Origin: Fervidifonticultor_A tertius
GTDB lineage: Bacteria; Sysuimicrobiota; Sysuimicrobiia; Sysuimicrobiales; Humicultoraceae
Direction: 5' to 3'
DNA length: 46,945 bases
Assembly: GCA_031459235.1 (NCBI GenBank)
Contig: JAVKIY010000017.1
Location: 1-46,945, forward strand
Below are positions 18,258 to 26,344 of this stretch, piece after piece; the stretch's first letter is position 1, and each line of letters starts with the position of its first letter. The notes under the pieces were generated by a model that worked only from the letters and a program-made list of their open reading frames with translations, had not been told where the DNA came from and did not search any database. The position numbers were made by a program, and so were the translations under genes.

Positions 18258-18716
18258 TCAGGCGATCGTCGCGACGCGGGCACCGGTAGCGCGCACCAGG
18301 TCGTCGGGTGCGATCCAGATCTGCAGGCCCCGCGCGCCGGCACTGATGCTGATGCGCGGGTGGCGCAGCGCCGAGGCGTCCACGAACGTGGCGAGCCGGC
18401 GCCGTGTGGCGAGCGGCGAGACGCCGCCCTTCACGTACCCGACCAGGCGCATCAGCTCCGCCGCCGCGACCAGCTCGACGCGCCTGGCGCCGGCGGCGCG
18501 GGCGAGCGCGCGCAGATCGAGCTCACGGTCGGCCGGCACGCAGGCCAGGAACACGCGGCCGTCGTCGGCGCGCACGACGAGGGTCTTGAAGAGCACCTCC
18601 GGCGGCAGCCCGAGCCGCCGCACGGCCTCCTCGGCCGTGTGCTCCTCGGCTTCAAACTCGAGAAGATCGTAGGCGACGCCGAGACGATCCAGCGCCTGCG
18701 TCGCGCGCGTCCGCAT
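18258..18716 (-). CDS. ybaK: YbaK/EbsC-type aminoacyl-tRNA deacylase
   Basis: The protein has 152 residues, the full length of the family, which hydrolyses misacylated tRNA such as Cys-tRNA(Pro). Typical elements are VLFKTLVVRADDGRVFLACVPA, the lysine-bearing YVKGGVSPLA loop and SAGARGLQIWIAPDDLV near the end. It acts in translation quality control in the cytoplasm. ATG 18716 matches the usual N-terminus (TRATQALDRLGVAYDLLEFE). It is 51 bases from the flippase start, on the same strand, so it may be part of the same transcript, but function does not connect them. Confidence 0.88.
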   Translation of the reverse strand: MRTRATQALDRLGVAYDLLEFEAEEHTAEEAVRRLGLPPEVLFKTLVVRADDGRVFLACVPADRELDLRALARAAGARRVELVAAAELMRLVGYVKGGVSPLATRRRLATFVDASALRHPRISISAGARGLQIWIAPDDLVRATGARVATIA

Positions 18717-19085
18717 GACGCCTGTGCGATTCCGCGCGCCGGCACCGCCTCCTGGCGCGGCGCACGCGGCGCAAAGAGGAGGCCCCGGATAGGCTCGAGC
18801 GCGCCTCGTGGTACTCCGCGGGGTGACCGGGTGTCCTGCCCGGCGTCTTACCGAGGAGGCTGTGGTCCGCTTCTTGATCGCGGCCGGCTCCTGCCTCGCC
18901 GGGGGTTGCCTCGTCCACCCACCACGAGCGCCCGCTGTATCCGGGGCCCTTGGCTGCTTTGACCATACCCCGTCTGCGGTGTCCTGACCATCCGGTCCGG
19001 ACCCGATTGCGCGCCGGTCGAGCCGCCGCATGATCGGCCCGTGCCTAGCCTCACCAACGTGCGAGGCCGGCCGGGCGCTGCGCGC
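18717..19085. other. Gene-free stretch between divergent ybaK and helicase genes
   Basis: About 370 bases with open frames on the minus strand (for example ending near 18966) that match nothing I know. No tRNA, tmRNA, RNase P or 6S RNA features are visible. It presumably holds the promoters of both flanking genes. Confidence 0.5.
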
Positions 19086-19091
19086 TATACT
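19086..19091 (+). promoter_or_regulatory. Candidate -10 element of the helicase gene
   Basis: TATACT stands 6 bases before GTG 19098, so transcription would begin at or next to the start codon. No convincing -35 hexamer lies 16-18 bases upstream. If real, the mRNA is leaderless. Confidence 0.4.
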
Positions 19092-19097
19092 GACGGC

Positions 19098-21131
19098 GTG
19101 GCCGTGTCGGACCGCCCCGTCCACCTGCACCCCGGACTCCACCCTCTCCTCGACGAGGTCGGCGAGGTTCTCCAGGAAACGTTCGTCCCGGCGCGCTTCC
19201 AGGAAGAGGCGCTCGAAGCGCTGGCGGAGGGCGACGTCCTGGTTTCGGCACCCACCGGCAGCGGCAAGACCTGGATCGCGCACGAGGCGATCCGCGCACG
19301 CGTGGCCGGCGTCGGGCAGACCTGGTACACGACGCCGCTGAAGGCGCTGTCGAACCAGAAGTTCCGGCAGTTCCAGGGCCTCTTCGGCGAGGACGCGGTC
19401 GGGCTGCTCACCGGTGAGCGCCGGGTGAACGCGCGCGCATCGATTGTCGTGGGCACGACCGAGATTCTCCGCAACATCCTCTACGGCGGCGGGGAGTCGC
19501 TCGGCTTCGTCGTGCTCGACGAGGCCCACTACCTGGGCGACGCCGAGCGGGGCACGGCCTGGGAAGAGGTCCTGATGCTCGCCCCGCGGCACGTGCGGCT
19601 GCTGCTGCTCTCCGCGTCGCTGCCCAACATCGGCGAGCTGGCGGCGTGGATGGGCCACCTGCGGGGCCGACCGCCGCGCGTCGTGCGCGAGGACCGGCGC
19701 CCGGTGCCGCTGCGACTGCTGCTCGCTGACGGCCGCGGCCGCCTGCTGCCCCCCACGATGGCCGACCGCCTGCGCCGGGAGGCCCCGCGACCGGGCGCGC
19801 TGGTGGAGCTGGTGCGGCAGCTCGACGCGGGCCGCCTGCTCCCGGCCATCCTGTTCTTCCCGTCCAGGCGCGAGTGCGACGGCGCCGCCCGCGAGCTCTC
19901 TCCGCTGCGGCAGCCCGGCGCCGAGGAGCGGGCGCGCGCGCTCGGCCGGTGGGAGGCTGAGTACCCGACGCTGCTGGGCCATCCCTTCCGTCACACGCTC
20001 ATCCAGGCCGGCATCGCCCCGCACCACGCCGGCCACCTGATGGGCTGGCGGCTGGCGGTCGAAGACCTGCTGGCCCGCGGGCTCGTTCGCGCGGTCGCCG
20101 CGACCACGACCCTGGCCAGCGGCCTGGACGTGCCGGCGCGCACGGTCGTGCTCTCGACGCTGGTGCGCAACAGCCCGCAGGGTCCGGTGGCGCTGTCGGC
20201 CACCGAGTTCCAGCAGATGGCGGGGCGGGCGGGCCGGCGCGGCCGCGACCGCGTCGGTGTGGTCGTCGTGCCGGCCACCGACCGGAGCGAGGCGCAGCTG
20301 GGCCTGGCGATGGCGGAGGCGGATCCTGAACCCGTGACCTCCGCGTTCGCGCCGTCGTACACGCAGGTCCTCAACCTGCTCGCGCGGCGCTCGCTCGACG
20401 CGGCGCTCACCCAGCTCGACCGCTCCTTCGCCGCCTACCAAGGGCTGCTCGGCCGCCGGCCGCGGATGCCGCGCCGTCTCCCGCAGGGCGCGATCGCGGC
20501 CGCGGCCGAGCGCGCCGCGGACGGGCTGAGCGCGGCGTTCCTGCTGCGGGCGGCGGTGCTGCAAACCCTGGGCTACCTGGACCGCGAAGCCCGCCTCACG
20601 CACAGCGGCCGCTGGGCGATGCAGTTGCGACATCCCCGCCTGCTCGTCCTGGCCGAGCTCGTGCGGCGCGATCAGATGCCGACGAGCGCGCCCCGGCTCG
20701 CGGCCATCGCCGCGGCGCTGGGCACCGAGCGTCCGCCGCGTGGCGGCGGCACGAAGGCGCGGCTCGCCGCGGTGGGGCACGTGGTCGAGGAGGTGACGCG
20801 GCTGGAGGGCGAGCTGGGCGTGGAGCCCGACCCGGTGGCCGCCGAGTTCAAGGTAGAGTGGCAGCGCGCCCGCCGGCGCATCGTGCCCTCGCCGGCCGAG
20901 CGGCGCGCCGAGGCCGTCGAGGCCTGGGCGCGCGGCGCGGAGTGGTTCCGGCTGGTCCGGGACGCCGAGTGCGAGGAAGGCGACCTCCAGCGCACCATCC
21001 TGCAGGCCTCGGAGATTTTGATGCAGCTGGAGGGCCTGCCGCACCCGCCGCTACGGTTGCTGGCCCGCCAGGCGCGCGAGGCGCTGCTCCGGCCGCCGGT
21101 CGTGGAGGCCCAGGGATTCCGTACGCGATAG
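19098..21131 (+). CDS. Ski2-like DEAD/DEAH-box RNA helicase
   Basis: Superfamily 2 helicase of 677 residues. It has Walker A APTGSGKT (51-58), DEAH (141-144), motif III SASLPN (172-177), and QMAGRAGRRG (373-382) as motif VI. The last 280 residues are helical and resemble the C-terminal (DSHCT-like) part of Mtr4/Ski2 enzymes, which feed RNA to degradation machinery. The frame is open from 19041 (GTG), but a -10-like TATACT within that extension favours GTG 19098 or 19104. Bacterial homologues exist in several phyla; their targets are little known. The gene stands alone. Confidence 0.85.
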   Translation: MAVSDRPVHLHPGLHPLLDEVGEVLQETFVPARFQEEALEALAEGDVLVSAPTGSGKTWIAHEAIRARVAGVGQTWYTTPLKALSNQKFRQFQGLFGEDAVGLLTGERRVNARASIVVGTTEILRNILYGGGESLGFVVLDEAHYLGDAERGTAWEEVLMLAPRHVRLLLLSASLPNIGELAAWMGHLRGRPPRVVREDRRPVPLRLLLADGRGRLLPPTMADRLRREAPRPGALVELVRQLDAGRLLPAILFFPSRRECDGAARELSPLRQPGAEERARALGRWEAEYPTLLGHPFRHTLIQAGIAPHHAGHLMGWRLAVEDLLARGLVRAVAATTTLASGLDVPARTVVLSTLVRNSPQGPVALSATEFQQMAGRAGRRGRDRVGVVVVPATDRSEAQLGLAMAEADPEPVTSAFAPSYTQVLNLLARRSLDAALTQLDRSFAAYQGLLGRRPRMPRRLPQGAIAAAAERAADGLSAAFLLRAAVLQTLGYLDREARLTHSGRWAMQLRHPRLLVLAELVRRDQMPTSAPRLAAIAAALGTERPPRGGGTKARLAAVGHVVEEVTRLEGELGVEPDPVAAEFKVEWQRARRRIVPSPAERRAEAVEAWARGAEWFRLVRDAECEEGDLQRTILQASEILMQLEGLPHPPLRLLARQAREALLRPPVVEAQGFRTR

Positions 21132-21182
21132 CTGAGCGGAGCCCATTTCAACGGCAACGTTTGCTGTAACCCGTATCCCGCC

Positions 21183-21305
21183 TTAAGGCTCCGCCCACTC
21201 TGCCTCAAGATCGGATGCGTTCCTTGTCGGCACGATAAGCCCGCCCACGACCAGGAGATTGTCGCGCTCAGACTCGTCCAACAGGAGGAACGCCACTGCT
21301 ATCAC
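21183..21305 (-). pseudogene. N-terminal fragment of a DUF3800-like protein
   Basis: From GTG 21305 a 40-residue frame reads AVAFLLLDESERDNLLVVGG and then LIVPTRNASDLEAEWAEP, ending in TAA 21183-21185. The LDES and VVGGLIVP text is what opens DUF3800 proteins (RNase H-like fold, often in defence-related or mobile settings). The remaining 150 or more residues are missing and the next gene is the helicase. I read it as a decayed start of such a gene. Confidence 0.45.
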
Positions 21306-21328
21306 CGGACAAGTAGCGATTCGTGCGC

Positions 21329-21345
21329 ACGGACCTAAGGTCCGT
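21329..21345. repeat. Perfect 8-bp inverted repeat at the end of a pseudogene
   Basis: ACGGACCT, one base, AGGTCCGT. It lies directly at the stop codon (21345-21347) of the minus-strand pseudogene. It could be the stem of a terminator or a protein-binding dyad; there is no T tract. Confidence 0.5.
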
Positions 21346-21746
21346 CATGCTCGGCTCTTCGTCCTGAACCTTACCCGTTGCAGTTCTCGATCACCGATGC
21401 TGATCGACCAGAAGTAAGCGGCCCCAGGAGGAACCTCCAAGGGGCCGAAGTGTACGGCCAGTGGGACATGCAAAGCCGTACCGGCCGGCAGACCCGGCGG
21501 GTGGCCCACCTCGAACTCCGCCTGGAACCGGAGCTCGTTGGGAGGCTCTCCGACCTTCACGGGCCGCTCGTCCGCATCTTTCAGGACGCCCTCCACCACG
21601 TGAGGACGGTTCGCCTCGTTCCACGGGACGTCCACCTCGATGGTCAGCCCGTGCTGGAAGGACCCTGGGTCGCGCTGGCTCTAGCCTCCCCCGCGCACGT
21701 AGAGGCTGTCCGTGCCGGACGGGAGCTGGCCCAGGAGTTCTGCCAC
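21345..21746 (-). pseudogene. DUF6941-like protein broken by an in-frame TAG
   Basis: Read from GTG 21746 the frame gives VAELLGQLPSGTDSLYVRGG and then a TAG (21683-21681) where the family has Trp in GGGW, followed by DPGSFQHGLTIEVDVPWNEA, GEPPNELRFQAEFEVGHPPG and a normal end near SISIGDRELQRVRF (stop 21345-21347). Overall length would be 133 codons, the usual size. A single TGG to TAG change explains the damage. A shorter product could start at GTG 21635 (96 residues). The family name is from memory of the GGGW and VPWNE text; its function is unknown. Confidence 0.5.
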
Positions 21747-21825
21747 TACACGAGGTACTGACAAAGCCGGCACCCAGTCCCACCCCACAGTCCGGCTGGC
21801 CCCGGCCCAGGTAGCGCAATAAACC

Positions 21826-22542
21826 TCAGGATGTGGCGGCGATGCCCAGGTAGGAGGCGACGATCTGCGCGTTGTGCAACAGCGCCGGCCCCGGGCCGTC
21901 CAGAATGACCCGGCCCGTCTCCAGCACGTATGCGCGGTGGGCCATTAGAAGCGCCTGGGTCACCTCTTGGGAGATCAGGAGAATCGTCAATCCCTCGTGG
22001 TTTAACTGTCGAAGGGCCGCGAAGATCTCGGCGGCCATGCGCGGGGCAAGGCCGAGGGACGGCTCGTCTAGCGCCAGCAGGAGCGGCTTAGCCATGAGTG
22101 CCCGGGCAATGGCCAGCATCTGCTGCTCGCCGCCCGAAAGTGTACCTGCCAGCTGAGCGTGACGCTGGCGCAGGATCGGGAAGAGTGCGAAGATATGCTC
22201 CATCTGCTCGCGCAGGTGCGTCCGGGCACGCCGATTGTAGGCACCGAGTTCCAGGTGCTCGCGCACGCTCATGCCGGGAAAGAGCAGCCGACCTTCCGGG
22301 ACATGGACGAAGCCGCGCTCGCAGATGAGATCCGGGGGAAACCCGGTGATCGGTTCGCCGTCGAAGACCACTGCGCCGCGGGTGGTGGGGTGGAGGCCAG
22401 AGAGCACCCGTAGCAAGGTGGTCTTGCCAGCGCCGTTGGGGCCGATGACGCTGACGAACTGGCCGGCCTCGACGGTCAAGGATACCCCGTGGAGCACCTC
22501 CAGCTCGCCGTAGGCGGCGTAGAGGCCCTCAACCCGCAGCAC
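21826..22542 (-). CDS. livF: Branched-chain amino acid-type ABC transporter ATPase LivF (second system)
   Basis: ATP-binding subunit of 238 residues from GTG 22542. It has Walker A GPNGAGKT, signature LSGGEQQ, Walker B LLALDEPSLGL and ISQEVTQAL in place of the switch histidine region. It overlaps the livG stop by 14 bases. It is the last gene of the second liv operon. It is about as close to general LivF proteins as to the first copy at 5084, so the two systems are not a recent local duplication. Confidence 0.9.
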   Translation of the reverse strand: MLRVEGLYAAYGELEVLHGVSLTVEAGQFVSVIGPNGAGKTTLLRVLSGLHPTTRGAVVFDGEPITGFPPDLICERGFVHVPEGRLLFPGMSVREHLELGAYNRRARTHLREQMEHIFALFPILRQRHAQLAGTLSGGEQQMLAIARALMAKPLLLALDEPSLGLAPRMAAEIFAALRQLNHEGLTILLISQEVTQALLMAHRAYVLETGRVILDGPGPALLHNAQIVASYLGIAATS

Positions 22543-23260
22543 CGTAGCCCTCCCCAAGGTAGATGTGGCGGACCTGCGGGTCTGCCTGGATAGCGACAGG
22601 CGGTCCCTGGGCGATGACCTGGCCCGATCCCAGGACCACCACGTGCTCGCACAGGCCCATGACAATGCGGAGGACGTGCTCGACCAGCAGCACGGTAATC
22701 CTCAGATCGTCACGAACCCGTCGTACCAGGTCCACGGCGCCCGCGCTCTCTGCCGGATTGAGGCCCGCGAACACCTCGTCTAGCAGGAGCAACCTCGGCC
22801 CGGTGGCCAGCGCCCGGGCCAGCTCCAGACGCTTCTTCTCACCCAGCGTAAGCGCACTGACCGCCGCGTCCGCCGCGCCTTCCAGGCGTACGTACTGCAA
22901 CCAGTGACGAGCCTCAGCCCGGGCCTCGCGCACGTGGCGCGCTCCCCGGCCGTAGAGGACCGCAGCGGCGACGTTGTCGGCCGTGGTCAGCCCCGCAAAC
23001 GGCCGAACCACCTGGAACGTCCGCGCGATGCCGGTCCGCGCGATCTCAAACGGAGCCAGGCCCACCAGGCGGCGGCCCATGAAGACCACGTCCCCGCCAT
23101 CCGGCGGATGGAAGCCCGTGATGACATTGAACAGGGTCGTCTTGCCCGAGCCGTTGGGACCGATCAGGCCAACGATGGCCCCCTCAGCGACCTGGAAGCT
23201 CACCGAGCGCAACACCGTCAGGCCGCCGAAGCGCTTGGAGACGCCACTGACGCGGAGCAT
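22529..23260 (-). CDS. livG: Branched-chain amino acid-type ABC transporter ATPase LivG (second system)
   Basis: ATP-binding subunit of 243 residues from ATG 23260. Walker A is GPNGSGKT, the signature region LTLGEKKRLELARAL, Walker B LLLLDEVFAGLNP (Val in the place of the usual Pro after DE), and the switch histidine is in LVEHVL. ARTFQVVRPFAGLTTADNV is the typical Q-loop area of LivG. It lies 5 bases after the livM stop. Confidence 0.9.
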   Translation of the reverse strand: MLRVSGVSKRFGGLTVLRSVSFQVAEGAIVGLIGPNGSGKTTLFNVITGFHPPDGGDVVFMGRRLVGLAPFEIARTGIARTFQVVRPFAGLTTADNVAAAVLYGRGARHVREARAEARHWLQYVRLEGAADAAVSALTLGEKKRLELARALATGPRLLLLDEVFAGLNPAESAGAVDLVRRVRDDLRITVLLVEHVLRIVMGLCEHVVVLGSGQVIAQGPPVAIQADPQVRHIYLGEGYGAAG

Positions 23261-23265
23261 GGCGG

Positions 23266-24228
23266 TCAGGGCCGCGCCTGTGCTGCCGGCACGGCCGCAG
23301 GCGGCCGGGGGGCGCGCCATCGAAGCCGCTCCAGGTACGGCAGCACCCCATCGGGAAGCAGCACGATCACCAGGGCCAGCCCCAGGCCAAAGATGATGCG
23401 CGCAGCCTCGGTCCCCACCCGGACAGTGAGGGCCTCATCGACCAGCCGCACGACGACCGCACCCAGGATCGGACCGGCCCAAGACTGCCGTCCGCCCAGC
23501 AAGGCCATGAGCACAGCCAACACGGAGAGGTGGAGGTCGAACATGAAGTCGGGGTGGATGTAGGAACGGTCGTAGGCATAAATGCCCCCGGCCAGACCGG
23601 TCAGTCCGGCGCTGAGGATTAAGGCGCTCATCTTCAGCCGCACCACCGGGACGCCGATGCTCTGCGCTGCCTCCTCATCCTCGCGAATCGCCTCGAGGCC
23701 AACGCCTATCTTCCCCAGACGCACAGCCCGCCCGGCCAGAACAGTGACCAGGGCCACAGCCAGCATGGCGTAGTAGAAGGCACGCCGTGCCACGATCGGT
23801 TCCCACGGCGGAAGCGTCATCCACAATCCCTCTGCCGCGCCGGTCCACGGGAGGTTGAGAACGACGGCGCGCACCGCCAAGCCCAGGATCATGGTGACCA
23901 CTGCGAAGTACGGACCGCGCAGACGCAGGCATGGGTACCCGGCCAGGGCGGCAAACGCGGCCGCGACCGCGGCGCCAAGCGGCGCGGTGAGGAACGGCGA
24001 GAGCCCGGCCCGGACCAGGAAAAATCCCGTCGTGTAGCCACCGAGACCGAAGAAGGCTGCGTGGCCAAAGCTCAGGTAGCCCGCGAACCCACCGATTACG
24101 TTCCAGGCCACCGCCAGCGCAACGTACATGAAGGTGGAGTACAGCAAGGCCAGCGGGTACTCACCTGTGCCCACCCAGGGGAAGATGAGCAGGACCACGG
24201 CGAGGCCGGCAGCGACCGCCCGGCTCAT
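23266..24228 (-). CDS. livM: Branched-chain amino acid-type ABC transporter permease LivM (second system)
   Basis: A 320-residue membrane permease with GGFAGYLSFGHAAFFGLGGY as the N-terminal family loop and the coupling segment LEAIREDEEAAQSIGVPVVR. The C-terminal tail is Arg/Pro/Ala rich. ATG 24228 overlaps the livH stop (ATGA). It forms the channel with the LivH encoded just upstream. Confidence 0.9.
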   Translation of the reverse strand: MSRAVAAGLAVVLLIFPWVGTGEYPLALLYSTFMYVALAVAWNVIGGFAGYLSFGHAAFFGLGGYTTGFFLVRAGLSPFLTAPLGAAVAAAFAALAGYPCLRLRGPYFAVVTMILGLAVRAVVLNLPWTGAAEGLWMTLPPWEPIVARRAFYYAMLAVALVTVLAGRAVRLGKIGVGLEAIREDEEAAQSIGVPVVRLKMSALILSAGLTGLAGGIYAYDRSYIHPDFMFDLHLSVLAVLMALLGGRQSWAGPILGAVVVRLVDEALTVRVGTEAARIIFGLGLALVIVLLPDGVLPYLERLRWRAPRPPAAVPAAQARP

Positions 24229-25088
24229 CGTCTGAACAACCCCGTCGGCCGCAACAGCAGCAGGACACCCAGCGAGGCAAACAGGAAGAAAGGCGCCCAG
24301 GCGAAGGGGATGACCAGCGTGCTGAGATTAGTCAACGCTCCCACCAGCATACCGGCCACCACCACCCCGACCAGGCTGCCAACTCCGCCCACTATCACTA
24401 CCAGGAAGACGAACACGAGCCACATCAGGTGAGACGCGGGAGAGAAGCTATAGATCAGGGCCAGGGCCACACCCGCCACGCCGGCAGAAGCAATGGCCAG
24501 GCCGTAGGTGAGGCTGGTGACCTGGCGGAGATTGATGGCACAGAGCGCCGCGCCCTCAGGATTCTGCCAGACCGCTCGCACGGCTTTGCCAGGGAATGTC
24601 TTGTGGAGAAACAGGTACAGTGCCGCGATGGTCACCGTGGCCAGGCCGGCGCCCGCCAGGTGTGTAATCGGCAGAGCCAACACGCCCAGCTGCACCGCCC
24701 GGCCGGTATAAGCCACGTTGACCACCCGAGGCCCGGGTCCCCAGACAGCGGCCAGGACGTTCTCCAGCGCGGCGGCCAGCCCGAAGGTCAGTACCATGGA
24801 GACCAGCACCAGGTCACCGCCTCGCCGGGCGGCGGGGCGAATGACCCCTTCATAGAAGCCGACACCCAGTAGGAAGAAGAGCGGCACCACCACGGCCAGG
24901 CTGGCCAGAGGATCCACGCCGCGCGCCGCCAGCAGGTAGACCGCATACGCTGCTCCCACTGCCAGCGCCGGGTGCACGATGTTGATGACATGCGCCACGC
25001 CCCAGATCAGGCTGAACCCCGCCCCCAGGAGCGCGTAGACGCTCCCGGTCAGGAGCCCGGTGACCAGCGCCTGGAGCACCTGGGCCAC
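24225..25088 (-). CDS. livH: Branched-chain amino acid-type ABC transporter permease LivH (second system)
   Basis: A 287-residue permease with GTG start 25088. It carries LLTGSVYALLGAGFSLIWGV and HVINIVHPALAVGAAYAVYL at the N-terminus, and AVRAVWQNPEGAALCAINLR as the coupling segment. It lies 7 bases after the binding-protein stop and overlaps livM. Confidence 0.9.
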   Translation of the reverse strand: MAQVLQALVTGLLTGSVYALLGAGFSLIWGVAHVINIVHPALAVGAAYAVYLLAARGVDPLASLAVVVPLFFLLGVGFYEGVIRPAARRGGDLVLVSMVLTFGLAAALENVLAAVWGPGPRVVNVAYTGRAVQLGVLALPITHLAGAGLATVTIAALYLFLHKTFPGKAVRAVWQNPEGAALCAINLRQVTSLTYGLAIASAGVAGVALALIYSFSPASHLMWLVFVFLVVIVGGVGSLVGVVVAGMLVGALTNLSTLVIPFAWAPFFLFASLGVLLLLRPTGLFRR

Positions 25089-25095
25089 GAACGGA

Positions 25096-26304
25096 CTACC
25101 GCCTCCAGGGCGGTTTGGGGTAGACTGGTTGCGCCGAGCGACGCCCGGGCGGCCAGATCAGCTCCACCTCACCGTTGATCACCTGCGTGGCGTACTCGTA
25201 TGGTGCCGGCAACCCCCTCTCGTCGAAGCGCAACTCTCCCGCGATGGTCTTGAAGGTGGTCTCGCGCATGTACCGCACCAGCACGGCATGGCTGAGGCTC
25301 TTGGCCGCCTCGACGGCCTGCTGCAACACCTGGGCCCAGGCATAGCCGAACAAGAAGTACAGCGGCGCCCACTTCAGGTTCCACCGCTCCCGGGCGACCT
25401 GGTTCAGCTCGGCGATGCCGGGATAGGGGAGCCTGTGGTGGATGGCCGTCCCCGAGACGACGTAGTCCCCGTCGGGCCCCAGCTGCGTCACCCACTCCGG
25501 GATGAGCGTACCTATTGCCTGCAGGATCACCTTGGGGTTGTAGTCCAGGGCCTTCATGGCTCTCATGGTCAGCACGCCGTCGGGGAAGAATCCGTTGGCC
25601 AGGAACATGTCGGCGCCAAGCGCCCGAGCCCGCGAGACCAGCGGCTCGGCGGAGGCCAGAGGAAGGTCGTAGAGCTCGTCCATGACCAGCGGGATCTCCA
25701 GCCGCTTCAGGCCGTCCTGAATCGATTCGCGCGCGGACATACCTACGGGGTTGTTCACAGTGATGGCCGCCGCACGCGTTGGCCTCTGGGCTTTGGGAAT
25801 GTTACTCAGCCACCGCCAGGCGCCCTCATACCACCACTGGCCCATCAGCGGGGGGCCGCCAAAACTGAACTTGAACCCCCGGCGGAAGGAGGCCATGTGC
25901 CCACCCATGGAGATGTAGACCTTCCGGTACCGCTCGACCAGCGCCATCTGCGCGGCCGCCGCTGTCCCCGGGTACCCTCCGAGGATCAGGTCCACGCGGT
26001 CGACCGTGATCAACCGCTCGAGCAGGCTCACGGCGCGGTCCACGCTGCTGGCGTCATCGAGAATCGTCACCTCCACCGGGCGCCCGAGAAGGCCACCCTG
26101 CCGGTTGACCTTCTCGGCCCAGTAGCGGTAGCCGCGCTCCACCCACACGCCGGTATCAGCGAAGGGGCCGGTCAACGGCAACGTGCCTCCCAGGCGGATC
26201 GGCCTGGCCTGGGCCCACGCTCCATGGGTCAGGACCCGGGGCACCGCCAACGCTCCGGCTCCTAGGGCAGCGGACTTCAAGACCTGCCTGCGGGATAGCC
26301 TCAC
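25096..26304 (-). CDS. Substrate-binding protein of the second HAAT transporter, Tat-exported
   Basis: A 402-residue Peripla_BP_6-type protein. Its N-terminus RLSRRQVLKSAALGAGALAV is a twin-arginine signal, unlike the Sec signal of the first LivK, so it is exported folded. The mature part starts near ARPIRLGGTLPLTGPFADTG. The ribosome site AAGGAGG fits GTG 26304 (7 bases) better than GTG 26307 or the far ATG 26355. It is the first transporter gene after the cyclase gene. Tat export may mean a bound cofactor or early folding. The ligand is unknown; the neighbouring hydrolase and acyltransferase suggest a carboxylic or amide compound. Confidence 0.87.
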   Translation of the reverse strand: MRLSRRQVLKSAALGAGALAVPRVLTHGAWAQARPIRLGGTLPLTGPFADTGVWVERGYRYWAEKVNRQGGLLGRPVEVTILDDASSVDRAVSLLERLITVDRVDLILGGYPGTAAAAQMALVERYRKVYISMGGHMASFRRGFKFSFGGPPLMGQWWYEGAWRWLSNIPKAQRPTRAAAITVNNPVGMSARESIQDGLKRLEIPLVMDELYDLPLASAEPLVSRARALGADMFLANGFFPDGVLTMRAMKALDYNPKVILQAIGTLIPEWVTQLGPDGDYVVSGTAIHHRLPYPGIAELNQVARERWNLKWAPLYFLFGYAWAQVLQQAVEAAKSLSHAVLVRYMRETTFKTIAGELRFDERGLPAPYEYATQVINGEVELIWPPGRRSAQPVYPKPPWRR

Positions 26305-26344
26305 CACTCCTCCTCCTTTCTCGGCACCGGCTGGTGACACCACC

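Noticed and set aside
18652..18966. Minus-strand frame of 104 codons upstream of the YbaK-type gene
   Set aside because: Its end overlaps the YbaK gene in another frame and the text is basic and repetitive, as expected for chance frames in GC-rich DNA; no ribosome site.
18717..19085. Possible structured RNA gene in the gap between ybaK and the helicase
   Set aside because: No conserved RNase P, tmRNA, 6S or SRP elements and no strong long-range stem found by eye.
21681..21683. Read-through or recoding of the in-frame TAG in the DUF6941-like gene
   Set aside because: Nothing around it resembles a recoding signal, and a neighbouring gene is also decayed, so plain pseudogenisation is simpler.
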